Source: Serinibacter arcticus (GTDB lineage Bacteria; Actinomycetota; Actinomycetes; Actinomycetales; Beutenbergiaceae). From it: 64,000 nt of DNA. The notes beneath the pieces are model-generated. The model worked only from the letters and a program-made list of their open reading frames with translations, was not told the DNA's origin and ran no database searches. Position 1 is the stretch's first letter, and each line of letters begins with the position of its first letter. Below are positions 42,323 to 49,147 of this stretch, piece after piece. Location: positions 620,001 through 684,000 of the forward strand of contig NZ_RHPJ01000001.1 in assembly GCF_004786095.1 (NCBI RefSeq), read 5' to 3'. The position numbers and the translations under genes are program-made.

Positions 42323-42745
42323 CGTGTCCACCTCGCCGTCAAGATAGCCGTTCCGCAGGGCGTTCGCCCGCACGGGAGAACCCCGTTCGAGTCGAGCACC
42401 GTTCGCACTCTACAAACGCCCTCGCGGGGTGTCTCCCAAGGATCACCTAACCATGCGACGCGGGTCGGGACCTAGGTCCCTGGCGGGCATCGTCGCTGGT
42501 GCAGTCGTTGCAGGTGATGCCGGTCACGGCGTCTCCCGCTCCGAGACTGCCTGTCGCGGAGGGGAGGCGCTGGTCGGTCGAGGCGGCCCCGTCGTGGGCC
42601 GGGTCGGGACCCCCGCCCTCGCGCGGGGAGGACGACGTCGGTCGAGCGCCGGGCCTGACTCAGGCGCAGGGTCGCGACCTGCGACGACGCCGGCATCGGG
42701 CGGTCACCGTCGGCAGTCGTCCTCCCTCATCGAGGGGGCGACGCG
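42323..42745. other. 423-base intergenic region with the nuo operon promoters
   Basis: No convincing gene is seen. On the minus strand, TATCTT (42341-42346) lies 18 bases from the reductase start. A second box, TAGAGT (42407-42412), has GAGACA 17 bases upstream (42430-42435). Together these make two candidate promoters for the reductase-nuo operon. Further up, CGCAG-G-GTCGCGAC-CTGCG (42665-42683) is a near-perfect 19-base palindrome, possibly the menG terminator or an operator. Short open frames on both strands are Arg-rich or lack ribosome sites. Confidence 0.5.
42341..42346 (-). promoter_or_regulatory. Candidate -10 box of the menJ-nuo operon
   Basis: TATCTT on the minus strand, giving a leader of about ten bases that contains the GAGGTGG ribosome site before the ATG at 42322. 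Confidence 0.4.
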
Positions 42746-43438
42746 CTACGGCGCGACGGCGCGGTGCAGCGCGACGATGCCGCCGGTGAGGTTGCGGTAG
42801 GTGACCGAGCGCCACCCGGCCTCGTGCAGCAGCGCCGCGACGCCCGCCTGGTCGGGCCAGTCCAGGATCGACTCCTCGAGGTAGTCGTAGGCCTCGGGGT
42901 TGGAGCTGACGGCGCGCGAGATCGGGGTCAGCACGTTGCGCAGGTAGAAGCGGTACAGCGCGCCGAACGCCTTCAGCGGCGGCGTCGAGAACTCGCACAC
43001 CACCAGGCGACCCCCGGGGCGCGTGACGCGCAGCATCTCGCGCAGCCCGTCGACCGTGGGGTTCACGTTCCGCAGCCCGAAGGAGATGGTCACGACGTCG
43101 AAGGTGTCGTCGGCGAACGGCAGCCGGGTGGCGTCCCCGGCGACGAACGCGAGGTCGGGGCGGCGTCGCTTGCCCTCGAAGACCATGCCGGTGGAGAAGT
43201 CGCACGCGACCGTGTCCACGCCGCGATCCGCGAACGCGGCCGTGGAGGTGCCGGTGCCCGCGGCGAGGTCGAGCAGCCGCTCGCCCGGGGCGGCGTCGAC
43301 CGCCTGCACGGTGGCGCGGCGCCACAGCCGGTCCATGCCGAGGGAGAGGACGTCGTTGGTGAGGTCGTAGCGACCGGCGACGTCGTCGAACATCCCGGCG
43401 ACGTCGGCAGGGTCCTTGTCGAGCTGAGCGCGAGCCAT
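42746..43438 (-). CDS. menG: Demethylmenaquinone methyltransferase
   Basis: A 230-residue SAM-dependent enzyme that methylates demethylmenaquinone in the last step of menaquinone synthesis. UbiE/MenG signatures are [18 protein letters not shown], the SAM site [22 protein letters not shown] and [17 protein letters not shown]. The ATG at 43438 has AAAGGATC upstream. It is transcribed alone on the minus strand, divergent from a lipoprotein gene. The menJ-like reductase lies downstream after a long gap, an arrangement echoed in mycobacteria. Soluble or membrane-associated. Confidence 0.96.
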   Translation of the reverse strand: MARAQLDKDPADVAGMFDDVAGRYDLTNDVLSLGMDRLWRRATVQAVDAAPGERLLDLAAGTGTSTAAFADRGVDTVACDFSTGMVFEGKRRRPDLAFVAGDATRLPFADDTFDVVTISFGLRNVNPTVDGLREMLRVTRPGGRLVVCEFSTPPLKAFGALYRFYLRNVLTPISRAVSSNPEAYDYLEESILDWPDQAGVAALLHEAGWRSVTYRNLTGGIVALHRAVAP

Positions 43439-43508
43439 GGGCCGATCCTTTCACGGGCGGCCGGTCCGAGCCGTGCAAGATCCCCGAGCTCCGCGACACA
43501 GGCCGGGC

Positions 43509-44396
43509 ATGAGAACCCTCGGTGGCAGTGCCCGCACGACGACGACCACCGCGGGGGCCTCGGCGACCGCGCTGGTGACGACCGCGCTGCTTGCCGCCTG
43601 CGGCGCCCCGGACGGGACCGACGGCACACCCGGCGACGGCGCGGTCGAGTACGAGGTGGTGGCGGGGTTCGAGGAGCGGGACGGCGGCGGGGTGGTTCTC
43701 TGCATCGGCCCGATGCCGGCGATCTACCCGGCGCCTCCGTGCGGCGGACCCCGAGTCGACGGGCTCGACTGGGACGACGTCCCCGGGGCCACCACGGTCG
43801 ACGGCACCACCTCGGGTCGGGGCTACCTCGTGGGCACGTACGCGGACAGGACCCTCACGCTGACGCGAACGCCCGCGGCGGAACCGCCGGGCTCGGCGGC
43901 ACCGTCCGACGAGTGGGGCACGGTCTCGTTCGACGCGCTGTGCACCGATCCCTGGCGGGGCGGTGACGAGGCGGCGGCCGCCGAACCGGAGGCCGCCGAG
44001 GCGCAGAACGACCTCGTGGCGGCGGCTGCCGCACTCCCGGGCTACGTCACCACCTACGTCAGCGACGGTGCTCAGCAGCTCAACGTCGTCGTCTCGGCGG
44101 ACGAGGGCGACGCGGACGCCGCGCACGCCAGCCTGCGCGAGGTGTGGCCGGGCTGGCTCTGCGTCGCCGAGAAGGACCTCCCGACCTCGCAGGACGTCGC
44201 GGCCGCGCAGTCGGCCGTGCACGGCTCCGACGGCGTCAGCGGCGTGATGTCGTCGGGCTCCGGCGTCGACGGCGTGCTCGCCGTCGACGTCGAGGTGGCC
44301 GACACCGCGACGGTCGCCGCGATCGAGGAGGCGGTGTCGCCGTGGCTGACCCCGGCCCAGGTCCGCGTCACCGGAGCCCTGCGACCGGTCTCCTGA
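43509..44396 (+). CDS. Putative lipoprotein, 295 aa
   Basis: A secreted, lipid-anchored protein of unknown function. From the ATG at 43509 the N terminus has a signal peptide ending in the lipobox LLAAC (Cys at about residue 31), followed by an Asp/Gly-rich spacer. The mature part contains VVLCIGPMPAIYPAPPCGGPRVDGLDWDDV. This stretch resembles small actinobacterial lipoproteins of unknown role that report on substrates ending in PPCGGP. The C-terminal half is Ala/Asp-rich with two more Cys (FDALCTDPW, GWLCVAEKD) that may form a disulphide. There is no clear ribosome site. It is divergent from menG and 76 bases before menF on the same strand. Confidence 0.75.
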   Translation: MRTLGGSARTTTTTAGASATALVTTALLAACGAPDGTDGTPGDGAVEYEVVAGFEERDGGGVVLCIGPMPAIYPAPPCGGPRVDGLDWDDVPGATTVDGTTSGRGYLVGTYADRTLTLTRTPAAEPPGSAAPSDEWGTVSFDALCTDPWRGGDEAAAAEPEAAEAQNDLVAAAAALPGYVTTYVSDGAQQLNVVVSADEGDADAAHASLREVWPGWLCVAEKDLPTSQDVAAAQSAVHGSDGVSGVMSSGSGVDGVLAVDVEVADTATVAAIEEAVSPWLTPAQVRVTGALRPVS

Positions 44397-44458
44397 GCAC
44401 CGTCACCACGTGACGCAGGAGACGCCCGCCACCCTCATGATCCGCGCGATCCCGGGCG

Positions 44459-44464
44459 TAGGCT
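44459..44464 (+). promoter_or_regulatory. Candidate -10 box of menF
   Basis: TAGGCT, eight bases before the ATG at 44473, with no ribosome site between; probably a leaderless transcript. Confidence 0.45.
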
Positions 44465-44472
44465 GGCTGGCG

Positions 44473-45762
44473 ATGTCCGCTCCCGCCCCCACCCGCCAGG
44501 CCGCGCGCGTCCCCACCCTCCAGGTGCGCACGCACGCCGTCGCCGATCCCGGTGACCTGCTCGACCTCATCCCCGCGAACGACAGCGTCTCCACCTGGGT
44601 GCGCCGCGGTGACGGCATGGTCGCGTGGGGCGAGGCCGCCCGCATCGACACCGCCGGCGCCACGCGCATGCTCGACGCCGATGCCTGGTTCGGCCGGCTG
44701 CGCGAGGGCGCGGACATCAGCGACGACGTCGACCTCCCCGGCACCGGGCTGATCGCCTTCGGCTCGTTCTCCTTCGACGACGACGCCCCCGCCGGTGGCG
44801 CGCTGATCGTCCCCCGCGTCGTCGTCGGTCGCCGCGCCGGCCACGCCTGGATCACGACCATCGACCCCGACGGCGCCGCCCCCCTCGCGATCGACGGCGA
44901 CCGCGCCCCGCTCGCCCTGCCCACCGACGTCACCTACTCCCCCGGCGCGGTCACCCCGCAGGAGTGGAAGGCGAAGGTGGCCGACGCCGTCGCTCGCATC
45001 CGCGCCGGTGAGGCAGCCAAGATCGTGCTGGCGCGCGACGTCTGGGCCACCTCGAGCTCGCCGCTCGACCCCCGTGCGCTCGTCACCCGGTTCTCCCACG
45101 CCTACCCCACGACGTGGGCGTTCGCCGTCGACGGCCTCGTGGGCGCGACGCCCGAGATGCTGATCCGCCGCGAGCGCCGCATGGTCGCCTCGCGCGTGCT
45201 CGCCGGCACGATCCGACGGACGGGCGACGACGAGCGCGACCTCGCCCACGCCGCGGCCCTGGCACGCTCCTCCAAGGACCTCGAGGAGCACGAGTTCGCC
45301 GTGGAGTCCCTGGCGCGCGCACTCGCACCGTTCGTCGAGAGCGCCAACGTGCCCGAGGTCCCGAGCGTCCTGCACCTGCCCAACGTCATGCACCTGGCCA
45401 CGGACGTCACGGCCGTGCTGCAGCGCGGGGCCGACGGCGCCCGCCCGTCCGCGCTCCGGCTCGCCGCCGCCCTGCACCCGACGGCCGCCGTCGGCGGCAC
45501 CCCGACCGCCGACGCGGTCCGCCTCGTCGGCGAGATCGAGGGCATGGACCGCGGCCGGTACGCCGGCCCCGTCGGCTGGATCGGGTCCGAGGGCGACGGC
45601 GAGTGGTGCATCGCGCTGCGCTGCGGCGCCCTGGACCCCGCCGACCCGCGGCGCATCCGACTCTTCGCGGGCTGCGGGATCGTGGCGGCCTCCGACCCGG
45701 GCGCCGAGCTGGACGAGACCGAGGCCAAGCTCGAACCGATGCGCCAGGCCCTGCTGGGCTGA
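44473..45762 (+). CDS. menF: Isochorismate synthase
   Basis: A 429-residue chorismate-binding enzyme that converts chorismate to isochorismate, the entry to menaquinone synthesis. The C-terminal catalytic domain shows IRAGEAAKIVLARDVW, ETPEMLIRR-like GATPEMLIRRERRMVASRVLAGTIRR (in two parts), LHPTAAVGGTPT, GPVGWIGSEGDGEWCIALRCG and the metal-binding ELDETEAKLEPM. The ATG at 44473 is preferred to an in-frame one at 44410 because TAGGCT lies eight bases upstream. Salicylate synthase-type relatives are possible, but the other men genes nearby argue for MenF. Cytoplasmic. Confidence 0.92.
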   Translation: MSAPAPTRQAARVPTLQVRTHAVADPGDLLDLIPANDSVSTWVRRGDGMVAWGEAARIDTAGATRMLDADAWFGRLREGADISDDVDLPGTGLIAFGSFSFDDDAPAGGALIVPRVVVGRRAGHAWITTIDPDGAAPLAIDGDRAPLALPTDVTYSPGAVTPQEWKAKVADAVARIRAGEAAKIVLARDVWATSSSPLDPRALVTRFSHAYPTTWAFAVDGLVGATPEMLIRRERRMVASRVLAGTIRRTGDDERDLAHAAALARSSKDLEEHEFAVESLARALAPFVESANVPEVPSVLHLPNVMHLATDVTAVLQRGADGARPSALRLAAALHPTAAVGGTPTADAVRLVGEIEGMDRGRYAGPVGWIGSEGDGEWCIALRCGALDPADPRRIRLFAGCGIVAASDPGAELDETEAKLEPMRQALLG

Positions 45763-45803
45763 GGCCCTTGACGCCTCGCGGCGCACGGGACGAGGGTGTC
45801 GGC

Positions 45804-46088
45804 ATGTGCCGCAACGTGACTCTCCTGCGCGGGCTCGAACCGCCCGCGACCACCGACGAGGTCGAGGCAGCCGCCCGCCAGTACGTGCGCAAGGTCTCCG
45901 GGATCACCCACCCCTCCGCCCGCACCGAGGAGGTGTTCGAGCGCGCCGTCGCCGCGATCGCCGTCCTCACCCGGGAGCTCCTCGACGAGCTGCCCGAGCG
46001 CCAGAAGCCGGCCACCGTGCTGCCGCCGCTGCGTCGCCCCGAGGTGCAGGCGCGGATCGCCGCGCGCGAGGCCGCGAAGGCCGGCTGA
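45804..46088 (+). CDS. DUF2277 family protein
   Basis: A 94-residue soluble protein of the DUF2277 family, function unknown. It starts MCRNVTLLRGLEPPATTDEV, close to the family pattern MCRNI-x-L-x-x-x-EPPAT. It continues with ARQYVRKVSGITHPS and a C-terminal RRPEVQARIAARE. It lies 41 bases after menF on the same strand and is probably cotranscribed. A weak GAGGGTG precedes the ATG at 45804. Confidence 0.85.
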   Translation: MCRNVTLLRGLEPPATTDEVEAAARQYVRKVSGITHPSARTEEVFERAVAAIAVLTRELLDELPERQKPATVLPPLRRPEVQARIAAREAAKAG

Positions 46089-46161
46089 CCCGACCGTCCG
46101 CGCGCGCCGGGTCTCCCCGGGATTCCCACACCCTCCCCGTCCCGCCTCCGGGGACGAGCCG

Positions 46162-46167
46162 TAGGTT
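46162..46167 (+). promoter_or_regulatory. Candidate -10 box of the DUF4184 gene
   Basis: TAGGTT, six bases before the GTG at 46174; leaderless signature. Confidence 0.45.
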
Positions 46168-46173
46168 CGGTGC

Positions 46174-46911
46174 GTGCCCTTCACCGTCAGCCACGCCGTC
46201 GTCGCCCTGCCGCTGCGACGCACGGCACTCCCGGCGAGCGCGGTCGCCGTCGGGGCGATGACCCCCGACCTGCGCCTCTTCGTCCCGTTCGCGCCGCTGT
46301 ACTCCACGACGCACTCCCTCGCGTGGCTCCCGGTCACCACGCTGCTCGCCGGCGCCCTCTGGCTGGCCTGGCGGGTGGTGGTCCTCCCGGCCGCGTCCGA
46401 CCTGTCGCCGTCGTGGTGCGCCGCGCGGTACGCGGGTTCCTCGGCCACGGGGGCGACCGCGTCGCCCGCCCGTCGCCGCCTCCTCGCGACGGCGGCGCTC
46501 GCCCTCGGCGTGCTGACCCACGTGGTGTGGGACGCGTTCACCCACCACGGCCGCTGGGGCGTGGCCCTCGCGCCCGTCCTGGACGACCGGGTGCGCGGCG
46601 TCCCGCTGTACGCGTGGTTCCAGGACCTCTCGGGTGTGCTGGGTCTCCTCGTCCTCGCGGTCTGGTTCTGGCGGCGGCCCCGTCGTCGGCTCGACCGCGG
46701 TTCGCGCGAGCGCACGGCCGCGCTCCGGCGGGCGACGGCGGTGGCCGTGCTCGGCGCCCTGGTCGCCGGGGTCGTCGTCGGGCTGGTCCACGGCGGACCG
46801 CTGTGGCGGATCGCCTACGAGGGCACGCGGACGGGAATGGTCGCCGTCACCGTCGTGATCCTTATCGGGTGCGCCCTGTGGCACCTGGGACGGGTCAGGA
46901 GGACTCGATGA
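46174..46911 (+). CDS. DUF4184 family membrane protein
   Basis: A 245-residue integral membrane protein of the DUF4184 family. The N terminus MPFTVSHAVVALPLRR and AVAVGAMTPDLRLFVPF match the family. Later LGVLTHVVWDAFTHHGRWG supplies conserved His and Asp residues that look metal-binding, as in YdjM-like metal-dependent membrane hydrolases. About five to six helices are present. It starts with GTG at 46174 and a TAGGTT box six bases upstream. Its last 17 bases overlap the end of the convergent VOC gene. Function unknown. Confidence 0.82.
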   Translation: MPFTVSHAVVALPLRRTALPASAVAVGAMTPDLRLFVPFAPLYSTTHSLAWLPVTTLLAGALWLAWRVVVLPAASDLSPSWCAARYAGSSATGATASPARRRLLATAALALGVLTHVVWDAFTHHGRWGVALAPVLDDRVRGVPLYAWFQDLSGVLGLLVLAVWFWRRPRRRLDRGSRERTAALRRATAVAVLGALVAGVVVGLVHGGPLWRIAYEGTRTGMVAVTVVILIGCALWHLGRVRRTR

Positions 46912-47266
46912 ACGCGACGACGTTGCCCGCGGGATCGGTCGTCCACGCGATCGCGGGGCCGACCGGACCGCGGGCGATGCCGCGCTCGTCCTGCTCGAAA
47001 CCCTCGTAGCGCTCGAACGTCGCCCCGGCGGCGACCGCGCCGTCGACCGCCGCCTCGAGGTCGTCCACCAGCAGGTTGAGCACCGTGAACGTCGCGGGGA
47101 CGTGGTCGGGCTTGAGGTAGATCGAGACGTCGGCGGTCAGCTTCAGGGACAGCATCGCCATCTCGTCGTCGCGCTCCACCGTGATGCCGAGACCCGTGTA
47201 GAACGCCTGCGCGACGTCGAGGTCGGGGGCGGCGTAGCCCGCCCAGCCCGAGGAGATGCTGACCAT
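46895..47266 (-). CDS. VOC-family (glyoxalase/bleomycin resistance-like) protein
   Basis: A 123-residue protein with one vicinal-oxygen-chelate fold. Two beta-alpha-beta modules are visible: SGWAGYAAPDLDVAQAFYTGLGITVERDDEMAML (over two stretches) and TFTVLNLLVDDLEAAVDGAVAAGATFERYEG. The end is TTDPAGNVVAFIES, the common C-terminal metal-site strand. The ATG at 47266 has GGAGCACG upstream. The family includes lyases, dioxygenases and antibiotic-binding proteins, and the substrate is unknown. A palindrome (47291-47315) surrounds the candidate -10 box, so it may be repressor-controlled. Its end overlaps the convergent DUF4184 gene by 17 bases. Confidence 0.88.
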   Translation of the reverse strand: MVSISSGWAGYAAPDLDVAQAFYTGLGITVERDDEMAMLSLKLTADVSIYLKPDHVPATFTVLNLLVDDLEAAVDGAVAAGATFERYEGFEQDERGIARGPVGPAIAWTTDPAGNVVAFIESS

Positions 47267-47290
47267 GACGTGCTCCTTCGCTCCGACACC

Positions 47291-47315
47291 GGTGCGGTCA
47301 GGGTAGACCCGCACC
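47291..47315 (-). promoter_or_regulatory. Inverted repeat around the VOC-gene -10 box, candidate operator
   Basis: GGTGCGG (47291-47297) pairs with CCGCACC (47309-47315). The centre holds TACCCT on the minus strand (47300-47305), at a suitable distance from the ATG at 47266. A -10 box inside a palindrome is a classic repressor-site layout. Confidence 0.45.
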
Positions 47316-47324
47316 GCAGGCAGA

Positions 47325-47370
47325 GCGAGACCCGGACGCCGGGTGAGGGGGCACCGCGTCCGGGTCTCGC
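47325..47370 (-). terminator. Perfect 15-pair hairpin downstream of the HtrA gene
   Basis: GCGAGACCCGGACGC (47325-47339) and GCGTCCGGGTCTCGC (47356-47370) pair perfectly across a 16-base loop. It lies about 80 bases after the protease stop (47452, minus), between that gene and the VOC promoter, and has no T tract. Confidence 0.65.
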
Positions 47371-47451
47371 AGGGTCCGGTGGGCGCCCCTGATGTCGCCT
47401 CCCGGACAGCGGGACGGTGGCCTGACCGCCACCGACCCGCAGCTCGTGGGA

Positions 47452-49002
47452 TCAGCCGTTGTCCTGGCCGCCCCAGGGCAGCCCGGGCAGCTGCGGGAGC
47501 TGGCCGGAGCCGCTGTCGGGCGACTGCTGCTGGTCCGGGGTCGTCGGGTCGGGAGCGGACTGACCGGGGGTGCCCGAGGTCGGCTGGACCGGAAGGTCCG
47601 CCAGCGTCACGTTGACGTCCGTCGCCTCGCCGCCGCGGACCACGGTGAGGGTGACCTCGTCGCCTGCGGCGTACTGCCGGACGAAACCGGTGAGCGACTC
47701 GGCGCCGCCGACGGCCTTCGCGTCGATGCCGACGACGACGTCGCCGGCACGGAGACCGGCGTCGGCCGCGGGCGTGCCGGACGAGACGGACTCGACCTGG
47801 GCGCCCGAGCGGGTCACGCCGTCGGCCGTCGCGGTGGCGTCCGACAGGCTCACGCCGAGGTAGGCGTGGTCGGCCACGCCGTCCGCGACGAGCTGCTCGG
47901 CCACGCGCCTCGCCTGCGCGGACGGGATCGCGAAGCCGAGACCGATGCTGCCCGAGGCCTCCGACGTCGTGGCGATCGAGGAGTTGATGCCGATGACCTC
48001 GCCCGCCGTGTTGAACAGCGGGCCGCCCGAGTTGCCCGGGTTGATGGCCGCGTCGATCTGGATCGCGTTCGTCACGACGGCGGAGCTCGCGTCCTCGGCG
48101 CTCGTGGAGACCGGGCGGTCGATCGCGGAGATGATCCCGGTGGTGACGGTGCTCGCGAGCCCGAGCGGGTTGCCGACGGCCATCACGTCCTGACCGACGA
48201 GCACGTCGGTGGAGTCGCCCCAGGGGGCGGCCTGCAGGTCGTCCGGGACGTCGGAGAGCTGGACCACGGCGATGTCGGTGGTCGGGTCGGTGCCGACGAT
48301 GGTCGCGTCGATGATGCGGCCGTCGGCGAGCGTGACGGTGATCCCACCGTTGCTGGCGTCGCCCACGACGTGGTTGTTCGTGACCACGTAGCCCGCGTCG
48401 GCGTCGATCACGACGCCGGAGCCCTGACCGGTGCCCTGCGCGGTGGTCACGGTGATGGCGACGACGGCGTCCCGGACCTGGGATGCCAGCGCCTGCCACT
48501 CCACGTCCGTGGCGGAGGAGGCCGCGACCGGTGTGGTGCCGCCGAGGCCGGAGTAGGCCGAGGAGGTGCCGTCCTGATCGAGCGCGCCGGTCGCGAGGGC
48601 GGTGCCGCCGGAGGCGAGCACGGCGGCCAGGACGGCCGCGGTCACGATGCCGGGCCACTGGCGGCGACGGCGCGGCGGGGCGGCCGTGGCCGACGCGGGG
48701 ATCGGCGTGGGGGTCGGGTAGGCGCCGTGCTGCTGGGCCTGCTGCGCGCCGATCGGCTGGTGCGCCTGCGTCGCCCAGGCGGGGTAGGTCGCCGTGGGCT
48801 GCTGCTGCGGCTGCTGCTGACCGGCGGTCGTCGGCGGCTGGCCCTGCGGGCGCTCCCAGCCGAACCCGAAGACGTGCGAGCTCTCCTGCGAGGGGGCGGG
48901 CGTCGCCGCGGGGGGCGGGGCGGGGGTGGAGGCCGGGGGGAACGTGGGCGGGGTGTCCGCCCGGTCACCGGTCTGCGGTTCGCGGTTGTCGCGCTCGTCC
49001 AT
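47452..49002 (-). CDS. HtrA/DegP-like serine protease with PDZ domain
   Basis: A 516-residue membrane-anchored envelope-stress protease. The ATG at 49002 has GGAGGAC just upstream. A cytoplasmic Pro/Gln/Thr-rich region occupies about residues 1-105, followed by one helix (GIVTAAVLAAVLASGGTALA). A trypsin-like domain then shows His in VTNNHVVGDAS, Asp in PTTDIAVVQLSD and Ser in INPGNSGGPLFN. A PDZ domain lies at about 390-480 (AGLRAGDVVVGIDAKAVGG). A Pro/Gln-rich tail ends the protein. Signatures match PepD/HtrA2-like actinobacterial proteases. It is transcribed alone, with a perfect hairpin downstream and a 10-base direct repeat (49105-49135) upstream. Confidence 0.93.
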   Translation of the reverse strand: MDERDNREPQTGDRADTPPTFPPASTPAPPPAATPAPSQESSHVFGFGWERPQGQPPTTAGQQQPQQQPTATYPAWATQAHQPIGAQQAQQHGAYPTPTPIPASATAAPPRRRRQWPGIVTAAVLAAVLASGGTALATGALDQDGTSSAYSGLGGTTPVAASSATDVEWQALASQVRDAVVAITVTTAQGTGQGSGVVIDADAGYVVTNNHVVGDASNGGITVTLADGRIIDATIVGTDPTTDIAVVQLSDVPDDLQAAPWGDSTDVLVGQDVMAVGNPLGLASTVTTGIISAIDRPVSTSAEDASSAVVTNAIQIDAAINPGNSGGPLFNTAGEVIGINSSIATTSEASGSIGLGFAIPSAQARRVAEQLVADGVADHAYLGVSLSDATATADGVTRSGAQVESVSSGTPAADAGLRAGDVVVGIDAKAVGGAESLTGFVRQYAAGDEVTLTVVRGGEATDVNVTLADLPVQPTSGTPGQSAPDPTTPDQQQSPDSGSGQLPQLPGLPWGGQDNG

Positions 49003-49104
49003 GTCGTCCTCCAGGGGCTGGGTCGTGCTCTCGTGATGTCCTGGAGTCAACGCGGTCGACCTGACGCCCCCCTGGGCGCACCCTGAGGACTCCCTGGGAA
49101 CCGT

Positions 49105-49135
49105 TCGCGAGGTACTTCAGGGCGCTCGCGAGGTA
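49105..49135 (-). promoter_or_regulatory. Direct repeat upstream of the HtrA gene
   Basis: TCGCGAGGTA occurs at 49105-49114 and again at 49126-49135, a 21-base period or two helical turns. It lies about 100 bases before the protease ATG and just after the menD stop, in a 145-base gap. It could bind a response regulator of envelope stress. This is inference from repeat spacing only. Confidence 0.4.
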
Positions 49136-49147
49136 GTTTCCGTGCGG

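Noticed and set aside
42430-42460. Possible iron-regulator (DtxR/IdeR-like) box, minus-strand GGTTAGGTGATCCTTGGG
   Set aside because: Only one half resembles TTAGGT, and the second half lacks the symmetrical AACCTAA. Too weak to call.
42429-42800. Plus-strand open frame in the menG-menJ gap, plus a minus-strand one at 42472-42696
   Set aside because: No ribosome site and Arg/Gly-rich composition. The first runs into the end of menG on the other strand. No recognisable fold or motif.
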